Assembly (NCBI RefSeq): GCF_900547735.1
Contig: NZ_URHZ01000084.1
Location: forward strand, 1 to 23,080
DNA: 23,080 bases
Direction of reading: 5' to 3'
Source: an uncultured Clostridium sp.
GTDB taxonomy: Bacteria > Bacillota > Clostridia > Lachnospirales > Lachnospiraceae
A program made the position numbers and the translations under genes. Numbering within the stretch: position 1 is the stretch's first letter; each line of letters starts with the position of its first letter. The notes beneath the pieces are model-generated. The model searched no databases, had not been told where the DNA came from, and saw nothing but the letters and a program-made list of their open reading frames with translations. Positions 1 through 7,474 of the stretch are shown here, one piece after another.

Positions 1-118
1 TGCGCTTCACAAGCGGGAGCGCGTCCCCGCAGGAATTTTTTTCTCCGGATTCCCCTTCACCAAAACCATCCACCGGGACTGAAGACTCATATACACCCTC
101 CCACTACCCCGTCCGCCG
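1..118 (+). repeat. Dispersed GC-rich intergenic repeat, copy A
   Basis: This stretch downstream of pyrD matches, as reverse complement, the block at 2875-3000 and more loosely the block at 3016-3142. Shared landmarks in order are CACAAGCGGGAGCG, GTCCCCG, AGGAAT, GGATTCCCC, CGGGACTGAAGAC and a C-rich tail around CCCACTACCCC. The AGGAAT and ATTCC arms can pair. No open reading frame is conserved between copies, so this is a non-coding repeat. It may be cut by the left edge of the window. Its function is unknown; it could be a REP/MITE-like element or a transcribed structured RNA. Confidence 0.7.
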
Positions 119-153
119 TCTTACAGAGGCATCCTCGCATCTCAACTAAATCC

Positions 154-1056
154 TTATTTTACAGCCCCAACCAGCTCATTAATATCGTCCACATGGTATT
201 TCTTCATATAAGCCACGATTCCCTCTACAATCTCAACGGTTGCATAAGGATTATGGAAGTTCGCCGTGCCTACGGATACCGCCGTCGCACCGGCCAGAAT
301 AAACTCTATCGCATCGTCGGCCGTCATGATTCCTCCCATGCCGATAATGGGGAGTTTGACAGCGTTTGCCACCTGGTAAACCATTCTGACAGCCACCGGC
401 TTGATGGCAGGGCCTGAAAGGCCTCCTGTCTTGTTGGCTACGGCAAAGGCACGTTTGTTTATGTCGATCTTCATTCCCGTCAGTGTGTTAATCAGTGAAA
501 GGACGTCGGCTCCACCGGCTTCGGCCGCCTTTGCCATGACGGTGATATCCGTCACGTTGGGGCTCAGCTTCATGATAACAGGCTGTTTTGCATGTTTTTT
601 CACTTCCCGCGTGATGGCTTCCACCGCCCTCGGATCCTGTCCGAATGCGATACCGCCTTCTTTCACATTAGGGCAGGAGATATTGATCTCCAGCATGTCC
701 ACCGACTGATCGGAAAGTTTCTCCACCACATCGATGTAATCCTCCGTCGTCTTACCGCAGACATTGACAATGATTTTTGTGTCAAACTTGGTTAAATAAG
801 GAATGTCCCTCTTTGCAAATACATCGTATCCCGGATTCTGCAGGCCGATGGCGTTTATCATGCCGCCGTAAGTCTCGGCAATCCTCGGTGTCGGGTTGCC
901 CGGCCAGGGGATGTTCGCCACCCCTTTGGTGACAACGGCTCCCAGCCTGTTCAGATCCACCATCTCGCCGTATTCCGCACCGGAACCAAAGGTGCCCGAG
1001 GCCGTCATGACCGGATTTTTAAGCTCCACACCAGCCAGATTTACTTTTGTATTCAT
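154..1056 (-). CDS. pyrD: Dihydroorotate dehydrogenase B (NAD+), catalytic subunit PyrD
   Basis: The 300-residue protein is the FMN-containing catalytic subunit of class 1B dihydroorotate dehydrogenase, which oxidises dihydroorotate to orotate in cytosolic pyrimidine synthesis. It reads as one TIM barrel. Visible marks are the N-terminal MTASGTFGSG segment, TKG at 43-45, the active-site loop EINISCPN with Cys128 (the catalytic base of class 1B enzymes), MKLSPN at 162-167, and the FMN-phosphate motif GMGGI near 239-243. Length is normal for the family. The start overlaps the pyrK stop by one base (TAATG), which fits translational coupling and a PyrD-PyrK heterotetramer. It is the third gene of pyrF-pyrK-pyrD. 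A following pyrE would be expected outside the window, but repeat A lies directly downstream instead. Confidence 0.96.
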   Translation of the reverse strand: MNTKVNLAGVELKNPVMTASGTFGSGAEYGEMVDLNRLGAVVTKGVANIPWPGNPTPRIAETYGGMINAIGLQNPGYDVFAKRDIPYLTKFDTKIIVNVCGKTTEDYIDVVEKLSDQSVDMLEINISCPNVKEGGIAFGQDPRAVEAITREVKKHAKQPVIMKLSPNVTDITVMAKAAEAGGADVLSLINTLTGMKIDINKRAFAVANKTGGLSGPAIKPVAVRMVYQVANAVKLPIIGMGGIMTADDAIEFILAGATAVSVGTANFHNPYATVEIVEGIVAYMKKYHVDDINELVGAVK

Positions 1057-1820
1057 TATAAATCCACCTCCTGTGCCAGAAAAACGGGACCGTCCTTACA
1101 GATCCGTTTATTGTGTACATTGCTGTGGTGATCTACCTCTTTACTCTGGCAGACACAGGCAAGACATGCTCCGATTCCGCAGGCCATCTTCTCCTCCAGG
1201 GAGATATAGCAGCGGATGTTATGCTCCTCTGCATACTGCTTCAGCGCACGCAGCATCGGAGTCGGGCCGCAGGCGTACATGACATCGGCAGTCAGCCCGT
1301 TTTCCCGGATAGCGTCCAGCACATTGCCTTTCGTTCCCACACTGCCGTCCTCGGTAGCCACAAACACTTCCCCATACGCCTCGAATTCATCCTTAAGAAA
1401 GAGGTTTTCATCGCGGTAGCCTAGCACCATCTGTTTTTCACAGTTTAAGTTCTTTGCCAGTTCCAGCATCGGTGGGATTCCGATTCCTCCGCCAATCAGG
1501 AATACGTTCTCTCCCTCCTGCGGAAAACCGTTTCCAAGCGGTCCCATAATATCGATAGCGTCGCCCGATTCAAAGGAGGAAAATTCCTTTGTACCGGCCC
1601 CTGCAATCCTGTATACAATGCGCAGTCTTCCCTCATCGGCATCCGCTTCACAGATACTGATAGGACGCGGAAGCAGTCTGGAACCATCTTTGCTGTATAC
1701 GGAGATAAACTGTCCGGGTCTGGCTTCCCTGGCAGCCTCCGTCGTAATCCACATACTGTAAATCTCAGGAGCCAGTTCTTCCTGGCTGTAGACAACTGCT
1801 GTTTCTTTCACCTGTGCCAT
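1056..1820 (-). CDS. pyrK: Dihydroorotate dehydrogenase B, electron-transfer subunit PyrK
   Basis: PyrK carries FAD and a [2Fe-2S] cluster and passes electrons from PyrD to NAD+. The 254 residues show the ferredoxin-reductase-like order: an FAD-binding beta barrel with RPISI at 52-56, then a nucleotide-binding half with GGGIGIPP at 110-117 and ACGPTPML at 183-190, then the cluster motif CGIGACLAC (Cys214, 219, 222) with Cys241 as the likely fourth ligand. The start has an AGGAGG site a few bases upstream and lies 9 bp after the pyrF stop, so pyrF, pyrK and pyrD are one transcription unit. The cluster cysteines and the neighbouring pyrD separate it from general flavodoxin reductases. Confidence 0.96.
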   Translation of the reverse strand: MAQVKETAVVYSQEELAPEIYSMWITTEAAREARPGQFISVYSKDGSRLLPRPISICEADADEGRLRIVYRIAGAGTKEFSSFESGDAIDIMGPLGNGFPQEGENVFLIGGGIGIPPMLELAKNLNCEKQMVLGYRDENLFLKDEFEAYGEVFVATEDGSVGTKGNVLDAIRENGLTADVMYACGPTPMLRALKQYAEEHNIRCYISLEEKMACGIGACLACVCQSKEVDHHSNVHNKRICKDGPVFLAQEVDL

Positions 1821-1829
1821 TGGTTCCTC

Positions 1830-2747
1830 CTATAATACGCTGTTGATATCGGCAATCATATCTATGACAGCCTGTCTGGATGCCTCTGCAAAATGCTCTG
1901 CACCAAATTTCGCATACGGTTCTTTCTTGTAAGCCGCAATGATTCCTCTGGAGGAGTTGACAACCGCCCCCAGTCCATCCTCATTGAAGCAGTATTTCAA
2001 ATCTTCAGCCGTTCCGCCCTGGGCACCGTATCCCGGCACCAGGAAATACGTCTTCGGCATCAGTTTTCTGAGCACTCTGCTCATCTCGGGATAGGTTGCT
2101 CCAACTACTGCGCCCACATTGCTGTACGCGCCGTCCATGGATGCATCTCCCCACTCTACCACCTTCTCTGCCACCAGTTCATAGAGCGGCCTGCCGTCAA
2201 TCAGGCGGTCCTGGAATTCACCGCTGGAAGGATTGGATGTCTTAACCAGCACAAAGATGCCTCTGTCATATTCATTGCAGACATCTACAAAAGGTTTCAC
2301 CCCGTCCGTGCCCAGATAAGGATTCACCGTAATATATTCTGTATCAAAACCGGTGCAAACCGTATTTCCCACCTGCACCTTGCCGATATGGCCCGTTGCA
2401 TACGCAGTGGAGGTGGAACCAATATCACCGCGCTTTACATCTCCAATAACTACCAAGCCCTTCTGCTGACAGTATTTTACAGTCTTATCGTAAGCCTTCA
2501 GTCCCTCGATCCCGAACTGCTCATACATGGCAATCTGGGGTTTCACGGAAGGAATCAGATCGGCAGTCGCATCCACAATCTCCTTATTAAACTGCCAGAT
2601 GGCCTCCGCCGCTCCCTCCAGAGTCTCTCCATACTGCTCATACGCTTTCTTTGTCACATGCTCCGGTATATAGCTTAACATCGGATCAAGTCCCACACAG
2701 ATTGGTGCCTTTGTCTTCTGTATCTTTTCGATTAATTTGCTAACCAT
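1830..2747 (-). CDS. pyrF: Orotidine 5'-phosphate decarboxylase (type 2) PyrF
   Basis: PyrF decarboxylates OMP to UMP, the last step of de novo pyrimidine synthesis. The 305-residue protein belongs to the longer subfamily 2 form. Asp21 lies in VGLDP, Lys69 in SVKPQ, and the catalytic set Asp103/Lys105/Asp108 in GDVKRGD. I chose the ATG at 2747 because GAAGGAGG lies six bases upstream and the family begins here. The frame stays open to 2966, but that extension is low-complexity and runs across the operon promoter and repeat B, so it is not coding. First gene of the pyrF-pyrK-pyrD operon. Confidence 0.96.
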   Translation of the reverse strand: MVSKLIEKIQKTKAPICVGLDPMLSYIPEHVTKKAYEQYGETLEGAAEAIWQFNKEIVDATADLIPSVKPQIAMYEQFGIEGLKAYDKTVKYCQQKGLVVIGDVKRGDIGSTSTAYATGHIGKVQVGNTVCTGFDTEYITVNPYLGTDGVKPFVDVCNEYDRGIFVLVKTSNPSSGEFQDRLIDGRPLYELVAEKVVEWGDASMDGAYSNVGAVVGATYPEMSRVLRKLMPKTYFLVPGYGAQGGTAEDLKYCFNEDGLGAVVNSSRGIIAAYKKEPYAKFGAEHFAEASRQAVIDMIADINSVL

Positions 2748-2823
2748 TATTTCCTCCTTCAGGTTACTGTTGCTTTGCGTTTTTCTTGTGTTTGGTGATG
2801 CTTTTGGTGTTATAATCTTTCTT

Positions 2824-2852
2824 ATTTTATCATAAGTCCAAAATGGTTTCAA
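2824..2852 (-). promoter_or_regulatory. Sigma-A promoter of the pyrF-pyrK-pyrD operon
   Basis: On the minus strand there is TTGAAA (2847-2852), a 17-bp spacer, and an extended -10 TGaTAAAAT (hexamer 2824-2829). The start site should fall near 2817, leaving a leader of about 70 nt, A-rich and without any stable hairpin. I find no PyrR-binding loop or attenuator in that leader. Confidence 0.7.
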
Positions 2853-2874
2853 GGCAAATTGAGATGCGGGACGC

Positions 2875-3000
2875 CTGTAGTGGGGGGAGCGGGGTGGTAG
2901 ATGGATTGGTGGGTCTTCAGTCCCGGCCGGAGATTGTCGTGAAGGGGGAATCCGGGCCGGAAACATTCCTACGGGGACCCGCTCCCGCTTGTGGAATGCG
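2875..3000 (-). repeat. Dispersed GC-rich intergenic repeat, copy B
   Basis: Read on the minus strand, this block is the closest relative of copy A at 1-118. It shares CACAAGCGGGAGCG, GTCCCCGTAGGAAT, CCGGATTCCCCCTTCAC and CCGGGACTGAAGAC. It sits just upstream of the pyr promoter, so the pyr operon is flanked by copies A and B in opposite orientation. It also faces copy C in inverted orientation with about 15 bp between them. Confidence 0.72.
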
Positions 3001-3015
3001 AAACGGTGCTAGATT

Positions 3016-3142
3016 CGTGAGAAACCTCATCAAGCGCCGTCGGATTCCAATGTCCCCTGCGGAAGGTTTCCACCCTTCTTCCCCGGGCAGGGATCGACGG
3101 GACTGAAGACAGGGAACGGATCGCCCCCGCCGCCATCCCAAC
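3016..3142 (+). repeat. Dispersed GC-rich intergenic repeat, divergent copy C
   Basis: Weaker but ordered similarity to copy A: CAAGCG, TGTCCCCTGCGGAAGG, CCCTTCTTCCCC, GACGGGACTGAAGACA and a C-rich end GCCCCCGCCGCCATCCC. The predicted arm pairing AGGAAT/ATTCC of copies A and B is replaced here by GAAGG/CCTTC, so the pairing is kept with different bases. Inverted relative to copy B. Confidence 0.55.
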
Positions 3143-3271
3143 ATCGGCTCATTGTCCCTTTCGTCAAGTTGGATAAGGGGTTTATCACAGCCACTACTTA
3201 GTCTATCAAGAACTAATGCTTTATGAATTGCCTTAAATTTTTTATATTCATAGGACTATATGTAAAAAACG

Positions 3272-3336
3272 AAAAAAAGAAGCTGCCGCAAATGAAATTT
3301 TTCTCTAAGATATAGCTTTTCGGTCATTCCCGCTTC
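3272..3336 (-). terminator. Possible Rho-independent terminator downstream of the nitroreductase gene
   Basis: On the minus strand GAAGC and AATGA pair with TCATT and GCTTC around an internal loop, followed directly by a run of seven T and then CGTTTTTT. The T-run fits an intrinsic terminator for transcripts coming from lrgA-lrgB-nitroreductase, but it lies 230 bp beyond the nitroreductase stop and the stem is interrupted. The surrounding 3143-3371 is AT-rich and holds no gene. Confidence 0.4.
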
Positions 3337-3371
3337 TTATTATCTTGTCCAGAAAATTTCGTTTACAACAA

Positions 3372-3545
3372 CTTCTACAGGGGCCGGATGGTGGGTGATA
3401 ACCTGCGCGGCATCAGTTCCGGCCGAAAACGTTCCGGTGGGGAAGGAGATTTCTATCTTCTGAATTTCCCACCCACCACTGATCATAGCCCGGAATTGAT
3501 GCCTCAAAATCCTCACTTGCCATCCCGGTACCCGGCCGTACCGGC
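3372..3545. repeat. Degenerate inverted pair of the dispersed repeat (copies D and E)
   Basis: 3372-3450 read on the minus strand resembles copy B: CCCCACCGGAACGTTTTCGG corresponds to CCCCGTAGGAATGTTTCCGG, and GGCCGGAACTGATGCC to GGCCGGGACTGAAGAC. 3488-3545 on the plus strand carries CCCGGAATTGATGCCTCA and a C-rich tail like the end of copy A. The two face each other, so GGCATCAGTTCCGG (3409-3422) and CCGGAATTGATGCC (about 3492-3505) form an inverted repeat. No gene is seen here; short frames through it show no family resemblance. Confidence 0.4.
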
Positions 3546-3564
3546 GGCCTCATTTTTCAACCCC

Positions 3565-4326
3565 TTAATGTAAGGACAGGGTCGCCACATAATCTCCATT
3601 TTTGTAAACCTTCGCCGCAAACTGCTCTTCCGTCACTGTTTCCAGTTCCATCCACAGTTCTTCGGCGGCCAGCATGATGTGCGAGAGCATAATTCCGATG
3701 CTGAACTCCTTCATACTCTCGGCTGCATTCAGGGCAAACCTGCTCTTTTTGGCAAAGACATAAATCCGGTCTGCATATACGATGAAACGCCAGGGCTGGG
3801 CGTTGAAGGCGGACGGCGCCAGGCGGGCCGCCTTCAGTACCGTCTTAATCTGTTCTCCGGCCTCCTCCTTGAAGACGCAGAGTTCATTTAACGGCAGTCT
3901 CTTGGCAAGGGGGCTTTCCCTGTAAAGTTTTCCCTCGGGCCAGCCGAAGGCTACGAGCATTACGAGGCGTTTTCCGTTCCTGATTGGCTGTTTCAGCCGG
4001 CTTCCGCCCAGGTAACATGTTCCCAGGCCCTTGACCGTCATATAAAGAATTAACTGTTCCATTATATAACCGCCGTTTCTCTCATAGCCGTCTTCCGGTT
4101 CGGAGTAAAAAGCCAAGTAATAAGGCGCGTCTGCTTTCCACAGACCCTTGACCTCTGCTTTCTTTTTCGTATTGTCAAGAATCTCCAGCTCCGTCCGAAT
4201 CCTATCATTCAGTCTGGAGGTTTTTTCAAAGTATGCAAGAATCTGCGCCTGCAGCCTCTCCGGAACTTCCCGGTCCGCATATTTTCTAACGGAATGTCTG
4301 CTTCCGATTGCCTCGTACAGGTTCAT
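3565..4326 (-). CDS. Nitroreductase-family protein (TM1586-like, probable FMN enzyme)
   Basis: The 253-residue protein opens with the nitroreductase signature MNLYEAIGSRHSVRKY, where Arg and Ser contact FMN phosphate. It has a second family-like segment, ARLAPSAFNAQPWRF, past the middle, and a VKGLGTCYLGG stretch typical of these flavoproteins. This layout matches the putative TM nitroreductase family, which is longer than ordinary NfsB-type enzymes. It probably uses NAD(P)H to reduce a substrate that the sequence does not identify. The start has AAGGGGGAAACC upstream. It lies 93 bp after lrgB on the same strand, so it may be read from the lrgA promoter. An imperfect hairpin in that gap could uncouple expression. 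Confidence 0.8.
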   Translation of the reverse strand: MNLYEAIGSRHSVRKYADREVPERLQAQILAYFEKTSRLNDRIRTELEILDNTKKKAEVKGLWKADAPYYLAFYSEPEDGYERNGGYIMEQLILYMTVKGLGTCYLGGSRLKQPIRNGKRLVMLVAFGWPEGKLYRESPLAKRLPLNELCVFKEEAGEQIKTVLKAARLAPSAFNAQPWRFIVYADRIYVFAKKSRFALNAAESMKEFSIGIMLSHIMLAAEELWMELETVTEEQFAAKVYKNGDYVATLSLH

Positions 4327-4374
4327 CCTGGTTTCCCCCTTTTTCTATCGCCGAAGTCAGAGCCGGCATCCGGT

Positions 4375-4413
4375 CCCGTTCCTGTTCAGCCAGGTTTGCT
4401 TCACAGAAACGGG
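4375..4413 (-). other. Intercistronic hairpin between lrgB and the nitroreductase gene
   Basis: CCCGTTTCTG and CAGGAACGGG (minus strand) form a 10-bp stem with one mismatch and a 19-nt loop. No T-run follows, so it is more likely an mRNA-processing or stabilising structure than a strong terminator. Confidence 0.35.
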
Positions 4414-4419
4414 GCAAAA

Positions 4420-5112
4420 CTAGATAAGCCCCGACACAAGAGGCACCACAAGCACGGTAAGAAGTCCGGCCACCGCAATGGCCAGGCTGCCCATGGCGCC
4501 CTCTATTTCTCCCAGTTCCAAAGCCCTGGCTGTTCCGATGGCGTGGGCTGCTGTCCCAAGCGCCAGGCCTTTAGCCATAGGCTCTTCAATTTTAAATATT
4601 CCAAACAGCCAGTCCGCAATAATATTCCCCAGTATTCCCGTGATTATTATGCTGACGATTGTAAGTGTCACAATACCCCCCGCTTCCTCACTGACGCCCA
4701 TGCCGATTGCCGTTGTGATGGACTTGGGAAGAAGGGATACGTAATGAGTGTGCTCCAGGCCAAATGCCCTCGCCATGACAAAGATACTTCCGGCGCTGCC
4801 GATTACTCCCGTCACGATTGCCGCTGCTACGGCCACCAGGTTCTTCTTAAGAAGTTCAAGCTGCCTGTAAAGCGGAATGGCAAGACAGACCGTGGCCGGG
4901 GTGAGCAGATAGCTCAAAAAGCCCGCTCCTTTATTATATTCTTCATAGTTTACATGAAATACCGCTAAAAATGCAATTACAAGTATAATCGCAACCAGCA
5001 GAGGATTCAGGATGGCAAGTCCCGTCTTCTTCCTCAGCCACACTCCGAAAAGGTAGGCTCCCACGCTGATCAGCATTCCGAAATAAAGTGACGATTCGAC
5101 TAACTGATTCAT
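4420..5112 (-). CDS. lrgB: LrgB/CidB-family (YohK) membrane protein
   Basis: The 230-residue hydrophobic protein has about six to seven predicted membrane segments. It carries the family hallmarks NPLLVAI near 36, PATVCLAIPLYRQ near 72-84, LLPKSITTAIGM near 127-138 and the C-terminal GTAAHAIGTARALELGE segment. LrgB works with LrgA. The pair was described as an antiholin-like system in Staphylococcus, and related pairs transport pyruvate or glycolate in Bacillus and plants. It starts 5 bp after the lrgA stop, so both are one operon. No LytS/LytR-type regulator is encoded nearby, so the controlling signal cannot be read from the window. Confidence 0.9.
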   Translation of the reverse strand: MNQLVESSLYFGMLISVGAYLFGVWLRKKTGLAILNPLLVAIILVIAFLAVFHVNYEEYNKGAGFLSYLLTPATVCLAIPLYRQLELLKKNLVAVAAAIVTGVIGSAGSIFVMARAFGLEHTHYVSLLPKSITTAIGMGVSEEAGGIVTLTIVSIIITGILGNIIADWLFGIFKIEEPMAKGLALGTAAHAIGTARALELGEIEGAMGSLAIAVAGLLTVLVVPLVSGLI

Positions 5113-5117
5113 GAGCG

Positions 5118-5483
5118 TTATTCCCTTCCCTTTCTATTTCCTGTTCCCCGTATGATGCGCTGGGCCATCCTGCCCGTCACCACCATGACAAATATCGTGG
5201 AAACCACCGATATCACGGTGAGTGGTATCAGGATGTCTTTCACTTCCTGCACACTGTTTAAAAGACCGGCTCCTGCCGGGATAAACATAAGCGGCATCGT
5301 ATCCAGGAAAAAATCACCGACTCCCGACACATCCTCTACCTTCAGCGTCCCCGCGCACAGCAGGACCAGAAGGATAAAAAGGCCGTATACGCCGGCCGGC
5401 ACCGGAAGCGGAAGCAGGTGATTCAAGATTTCTCCCACCATCGTTATGCCGAAAATAATTGTAGCTTCTTTCAGGTACTTCAT
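5118..5483 (-). CDS. lrgA: LrgA/CidA-family holin-like membrane protein
   Basis: The 121-residue protein has four predicted membrane helices and the family segment LPLPVPAGVYGLFILLVLL followed by PLMFIPAGAGLL, both typical of LrgA/CidA. I start it at the ATG at 5483, preceded by GAGGAGAT at good spacing. An upstream in-frame extension to 5558 runs through the promoter and is not part of the protein. It is first in the lrgA-lrgB unit and would act with LrgB in the cytoplasmic membrane, either controlling murein hydrolase access or moving small carboxylates. Confidence 0.9.
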   Translation of the reverse strand: MKYLKEATIIFGITMVGEILNHLLPLPVPAGVYGLFILLVLLCAGTLKVEDVSGVGDFFLDTMPLMFIPAGAGLLNSVQEVKDILIPLTVISVVSTIFVMVVTGRMAQRIIRGTGNRKGRE

Positions 5484-5515
5484 TCTGTCATATCTCCTCT
5501 CGTCTGAACGTTTTA

Positions 5516-5544
5516 ATTTTATCACTCCATTTTTTATAGGACAA
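5516..5544 (-). promoter_or_regulatory. Promoter of lrgA-lrgB
   Basis: Minus strand TTGTCC (5539-5544), a 17-bp spacer, and TAAAAT (5516-5521), with a short leader to the ATG at 5483. It lies back-to-back with the promoter of the acetyltransferase gene, about 35 bp away. Confidence 0.55.
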
Positions 5545-5577
5545 TATGAAAAGTACAATAAATTCAGAGAAAATTTG

Positions 5578-5607
5578 TTGAAAATTTTGCCTTTTATGTA
5601 CTATACT
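5578..5607 (+). promoter_or_regulatory. Promoter of the GNAT acetyltransferase gene
   Basis: TTGAAA (5578-5583), an 18-bp spacer and TATACT (5602-5607). The leader to the ATG at 5734 is about 120 nt with no obvious riboswitch. Divergent from the lrgA promoter. Confidence 0.55.
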
Positions 5608-5733
5608 TAATAAAACGTTGTCAGAAAGCCGCCGGTTTTTAATTGAAGACTTTTTTACCACAAAACAGATGGACACATACCATCGCCGCACACAGGGATT
5701 TTCTCCCGCAGCAGGCATGACAGGAGATATCAT

Positions 5734-6510
5734 ATGCAGATTATTAAAACAGACAGGCTTACCGTGCAGCAGGAAAAGGAAATCGGGCATCTCGTTGATG
5801 AATGCCGCTCCCTTCACCCAATAAGAACCAGCTTTCCCTTTGAGGATGGTTCCGTATTCTTTCTGGCTTATGAAGAATGTACTTCTTCCATTCCGGTTCT
5901 GGTCTGTGCCCTTGCACTTATTATGCCCGAAACAGACGATTTTGATGAGACAGCCGAATGTCTGGCTTTCACCCATCCGTCTTTCAGAAAAAAAGGATAC
6001 TTTTCCGCTGTCTTTGACGAAGCCGGGGCTGAGTTTGAAGAAATCAGCCTTCTGATTCCGGTCGACGGGCAGGATCCCGCCGTCCTTCCCGTTCTGGAAG
6101 CGATCGGTGCGGAGTATGACTCCTGCGAATACAGAATGGAACTCGCTCTCTCCGGCCCAAATGAACCCACTGCACTGTCCGGCAGGCGGCTCGTCTGCCG
6201 CTCCGTAAACGGCCCCGATTCCTCCGTCTCCTACTCCTTCTCGCCGGCGGCTGATGAATCCCGTCCCATTGCAGTCTGCCGGACGGCTTCGTTCGGCGCC
6301 AATGTCTGCCTCTATTCCTTCCTGGTGGAGGAGGACTACCGCGGCCGGGGCCTGGGGGAAGAAGCGCTTTTATCTGTTATCGAAATCCTGCGCAGACAGG
6401 GGAACTCTGTTGTCTTCCTCCATGTATCGGGCGATAACAACGCTGCCGTGAATCTTTATAAAAAGACAGGATTCCGGATCACCGAAACCCTGTCCTATTA
6501 TCTGTATTGA
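5734..6510 (+). CDS. GNAT-family N-acetyltransferase with two GNAT-like halves
   Basis: The 258-residue protein would transfer an acetyl group from acetyl-CoA to an amine; the substrate is not identifiable. The C-terminal half holds a complete acetyl-CoA loop, RGRGLG (203-208) after FLVEEDY, and the late motif NNAAVNLYKKTGFR (235-248). The N-terminal half has a degenerate counterpart, AFTHPSFRKKGYFSAVF (78-94), lacking the glycine-rich pyrophosphate loop, so only the second half is likely catalytic. This tandem arrangement is common in Firmicute acetyltransferases. The start follows CAGGAGAT. It converges with the alarmone synthetase gene, 40 bp apart, with no evident terminator between them. 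Confidence 0.85.
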   Translation: MQIIKTDRLTVQQEKEIGHLVDECRSLHPIRTSFPFEDGSVFFLAYEECTSSIPVLVCALALIMPETDDFDETAECLAFTHPSFRKKGYFSAVFDEAGAEFEEISLLIPVDGQDPAVLPVLEAIGAEYDSCEYRMELALSGPNEPTALSGRRLVCRSVNGPDSSVSYSFSPAADESRPIAVCRTASFGANVCLYSFLVEEDYRGRGLGEEALLSVIEILRRQGNSVVFLHVSGDNNAAVNLYKKTGFRITETLSYYLY

Positions 6511-6550
6511 TGGCGGTGGCCTGTATTTAGATCACGCAGGTTATCGCACA

Positions 6551-7264
6551 TCATCTCTGGATGATGATTCCCTTCTCCTCGATCCGCTGTCTGACTTCCA
6601 GCATCTTCCAGTCCGTCTCCGCAATGATCTCGGCACAGTTTCTAAGCTCCTGTCCAATCTCCGCCGCGTCCTCTTCCTCCAGATCCTTCTTGTACTTAAG
6701 CTGGTGATCCAGGCTGGCCCAGAAGTCCATGGCGATCGTCCTGATCTGAACCTCTACCCGTATCTGCTTCTTGCTGTCCGAAAAGAAAACCGGCACTTCG
6801 ATAATCATATGATAGCTCCTGTATCCGTTCTCCTTCGGGCACCGGATGTAATCCTTGATGGCAATCACCTTCACATCATCCTGGCGCGCCAGCATCTTAC
6901 TGATCTCATAGATATCGTCAATAAAGGAGCAGATCACGCGGATACCGGCAATGTCGTCCAGGTTCTGCATCATCGATTCCACCGATACCGGGAGGCCCCT
7001 TCTCTGCAGCTTCTCAATGATACTGTGCGGTTTCTTCACGCGTGACTTAATCATCTCTATCGGATTTCTGGAATTCCTGACGGAAAGCTCGTCATTGAGA
7101 ACTTCCAGCTTTGTCTTCACCTCTCTGATCGCACAGGTATACTGCATCATGCATTCCTGGAACTGCTTCGCCACACCGATTAAAGTGTCCGGAACTTCGA
7201 CTTCCTTCGGTGCATTCACAGCAAACTGGGTCAGTTCGCTGTTTGGATTCAAGTTAATATTCAT
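6551..7264 (-). CDS. Small alarmone synthetase (RelQ/YjbM-like RelA/SpoT synthetase domain)
   Basis: The 237-residue protein has only the (p)ppGpp synthetase domain, with no HD hydrolase or TGS/ACT regulatory domains. Motifs in order are RVKKPHSIIEKL (75-86, ATP contact), DIAGIR (104-109, metal-binding Asp104), GYRSYH (147-152, Tyr stacking on GDP) and EVQIRT (171-176, catalytic Glu) followed by WASLDHQLKYK. All key residues are present, so it should make ppGpp/pppGpp or pGpp from ATP and guanine nucleotides. I prefer the ATG at 7264, eight bases after GGGG, over the GTG three codons upstream. A perfect TATAAT lies at 7307-7312. Confidence 0.92.
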   Translation of the reverse strand: MNINLNPNSELTQFAVNAPKEVEVPDTLIGVAKQFQECMMQYTCAIREVKTKLEVLNDELSVRNSRNPIEMIKSRVKKPHSIIEKLQRRGLPVSVESMMQNLDDIAGIRVICSFIDDIYEISKMLARQDDVKVIAIKDYIRCPKENGYRSYHMIIEVPVFFSDSKKQIRVEVQIRTIAMDFWASLDHQLKYKKDLEEEDAAEIGQELRNCAEIIAETDWKMLEVRQRIEEKGIIIQR

Positions 7265-7306
7265 TGTCAACACCCCAATAGTTTTTCATGGTCGTAATCT
7301 TATTTC

Positions 7307-7335
7307 ATTATACCCGAAAGCAGTCGCATAAACAA
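7307..7335 (-). promoter_or_regulatory. Promoter of the small alarmone synthetase gene
   Basis: Minus strand TTGTTT (7330-7335), a 17-bp spacer and a consensus TATAAT (7307-7312). The leader to the ATG is about 40 nt. Confidence 0.55.
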
Positions 7336-7376
7336 TGAAAGAATCCTTAAATTTTCCTAAAAACCTTCCCTGTTCA

Positions 7377-7406
7377 TTTACAAATATAAGGTCTCTGTGG
7401 TATGCT
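7377..7406 (+). promoter_or_regulatory. Promoter of dat
   Basis: TTTACA (7377-7382), an 18-bp spacer, and an extended -10 TGgTATGCT (hexamer 7401-7406), upstream of the aminotransferase gene with a leader of about 60 nt. Confidence 0.45.
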
Positions 7407-7474
7407 CAAAACAGAAGTTTTGCTCGTGCAATACCTCGCAAGTGTTCAAAAATACATTAATACAGGAGGTTACT

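Noticed and set aside
1893..2678. A 261-residue open frame antisense to pyrF
   Set aside because: Shadow of pyrF with His/Ile/Leu-rich atypical composition and no recognised domain.
2748..2966. An open in-frame N-terminal extension of pyrF giving a 378-residue protein
   Set aside because: It crosses the pyr promoter and repeat B, has a Pro/Ser/Arg-rich unlikely composition, and the internal ATG at 2747 has a strong ribosome site and matches the family start.
2843..3573. Short open frames within the 700-bp gene-free region
   Set aside because: They run through the dispersed repeats, are not kept between copies, and lack ribosome sites.
4294..4968. A 224-residue open frame antisense to lrgB
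   Set aside because: Shadow of a conserved membrane protein gene; composition implausible for a folded protein.
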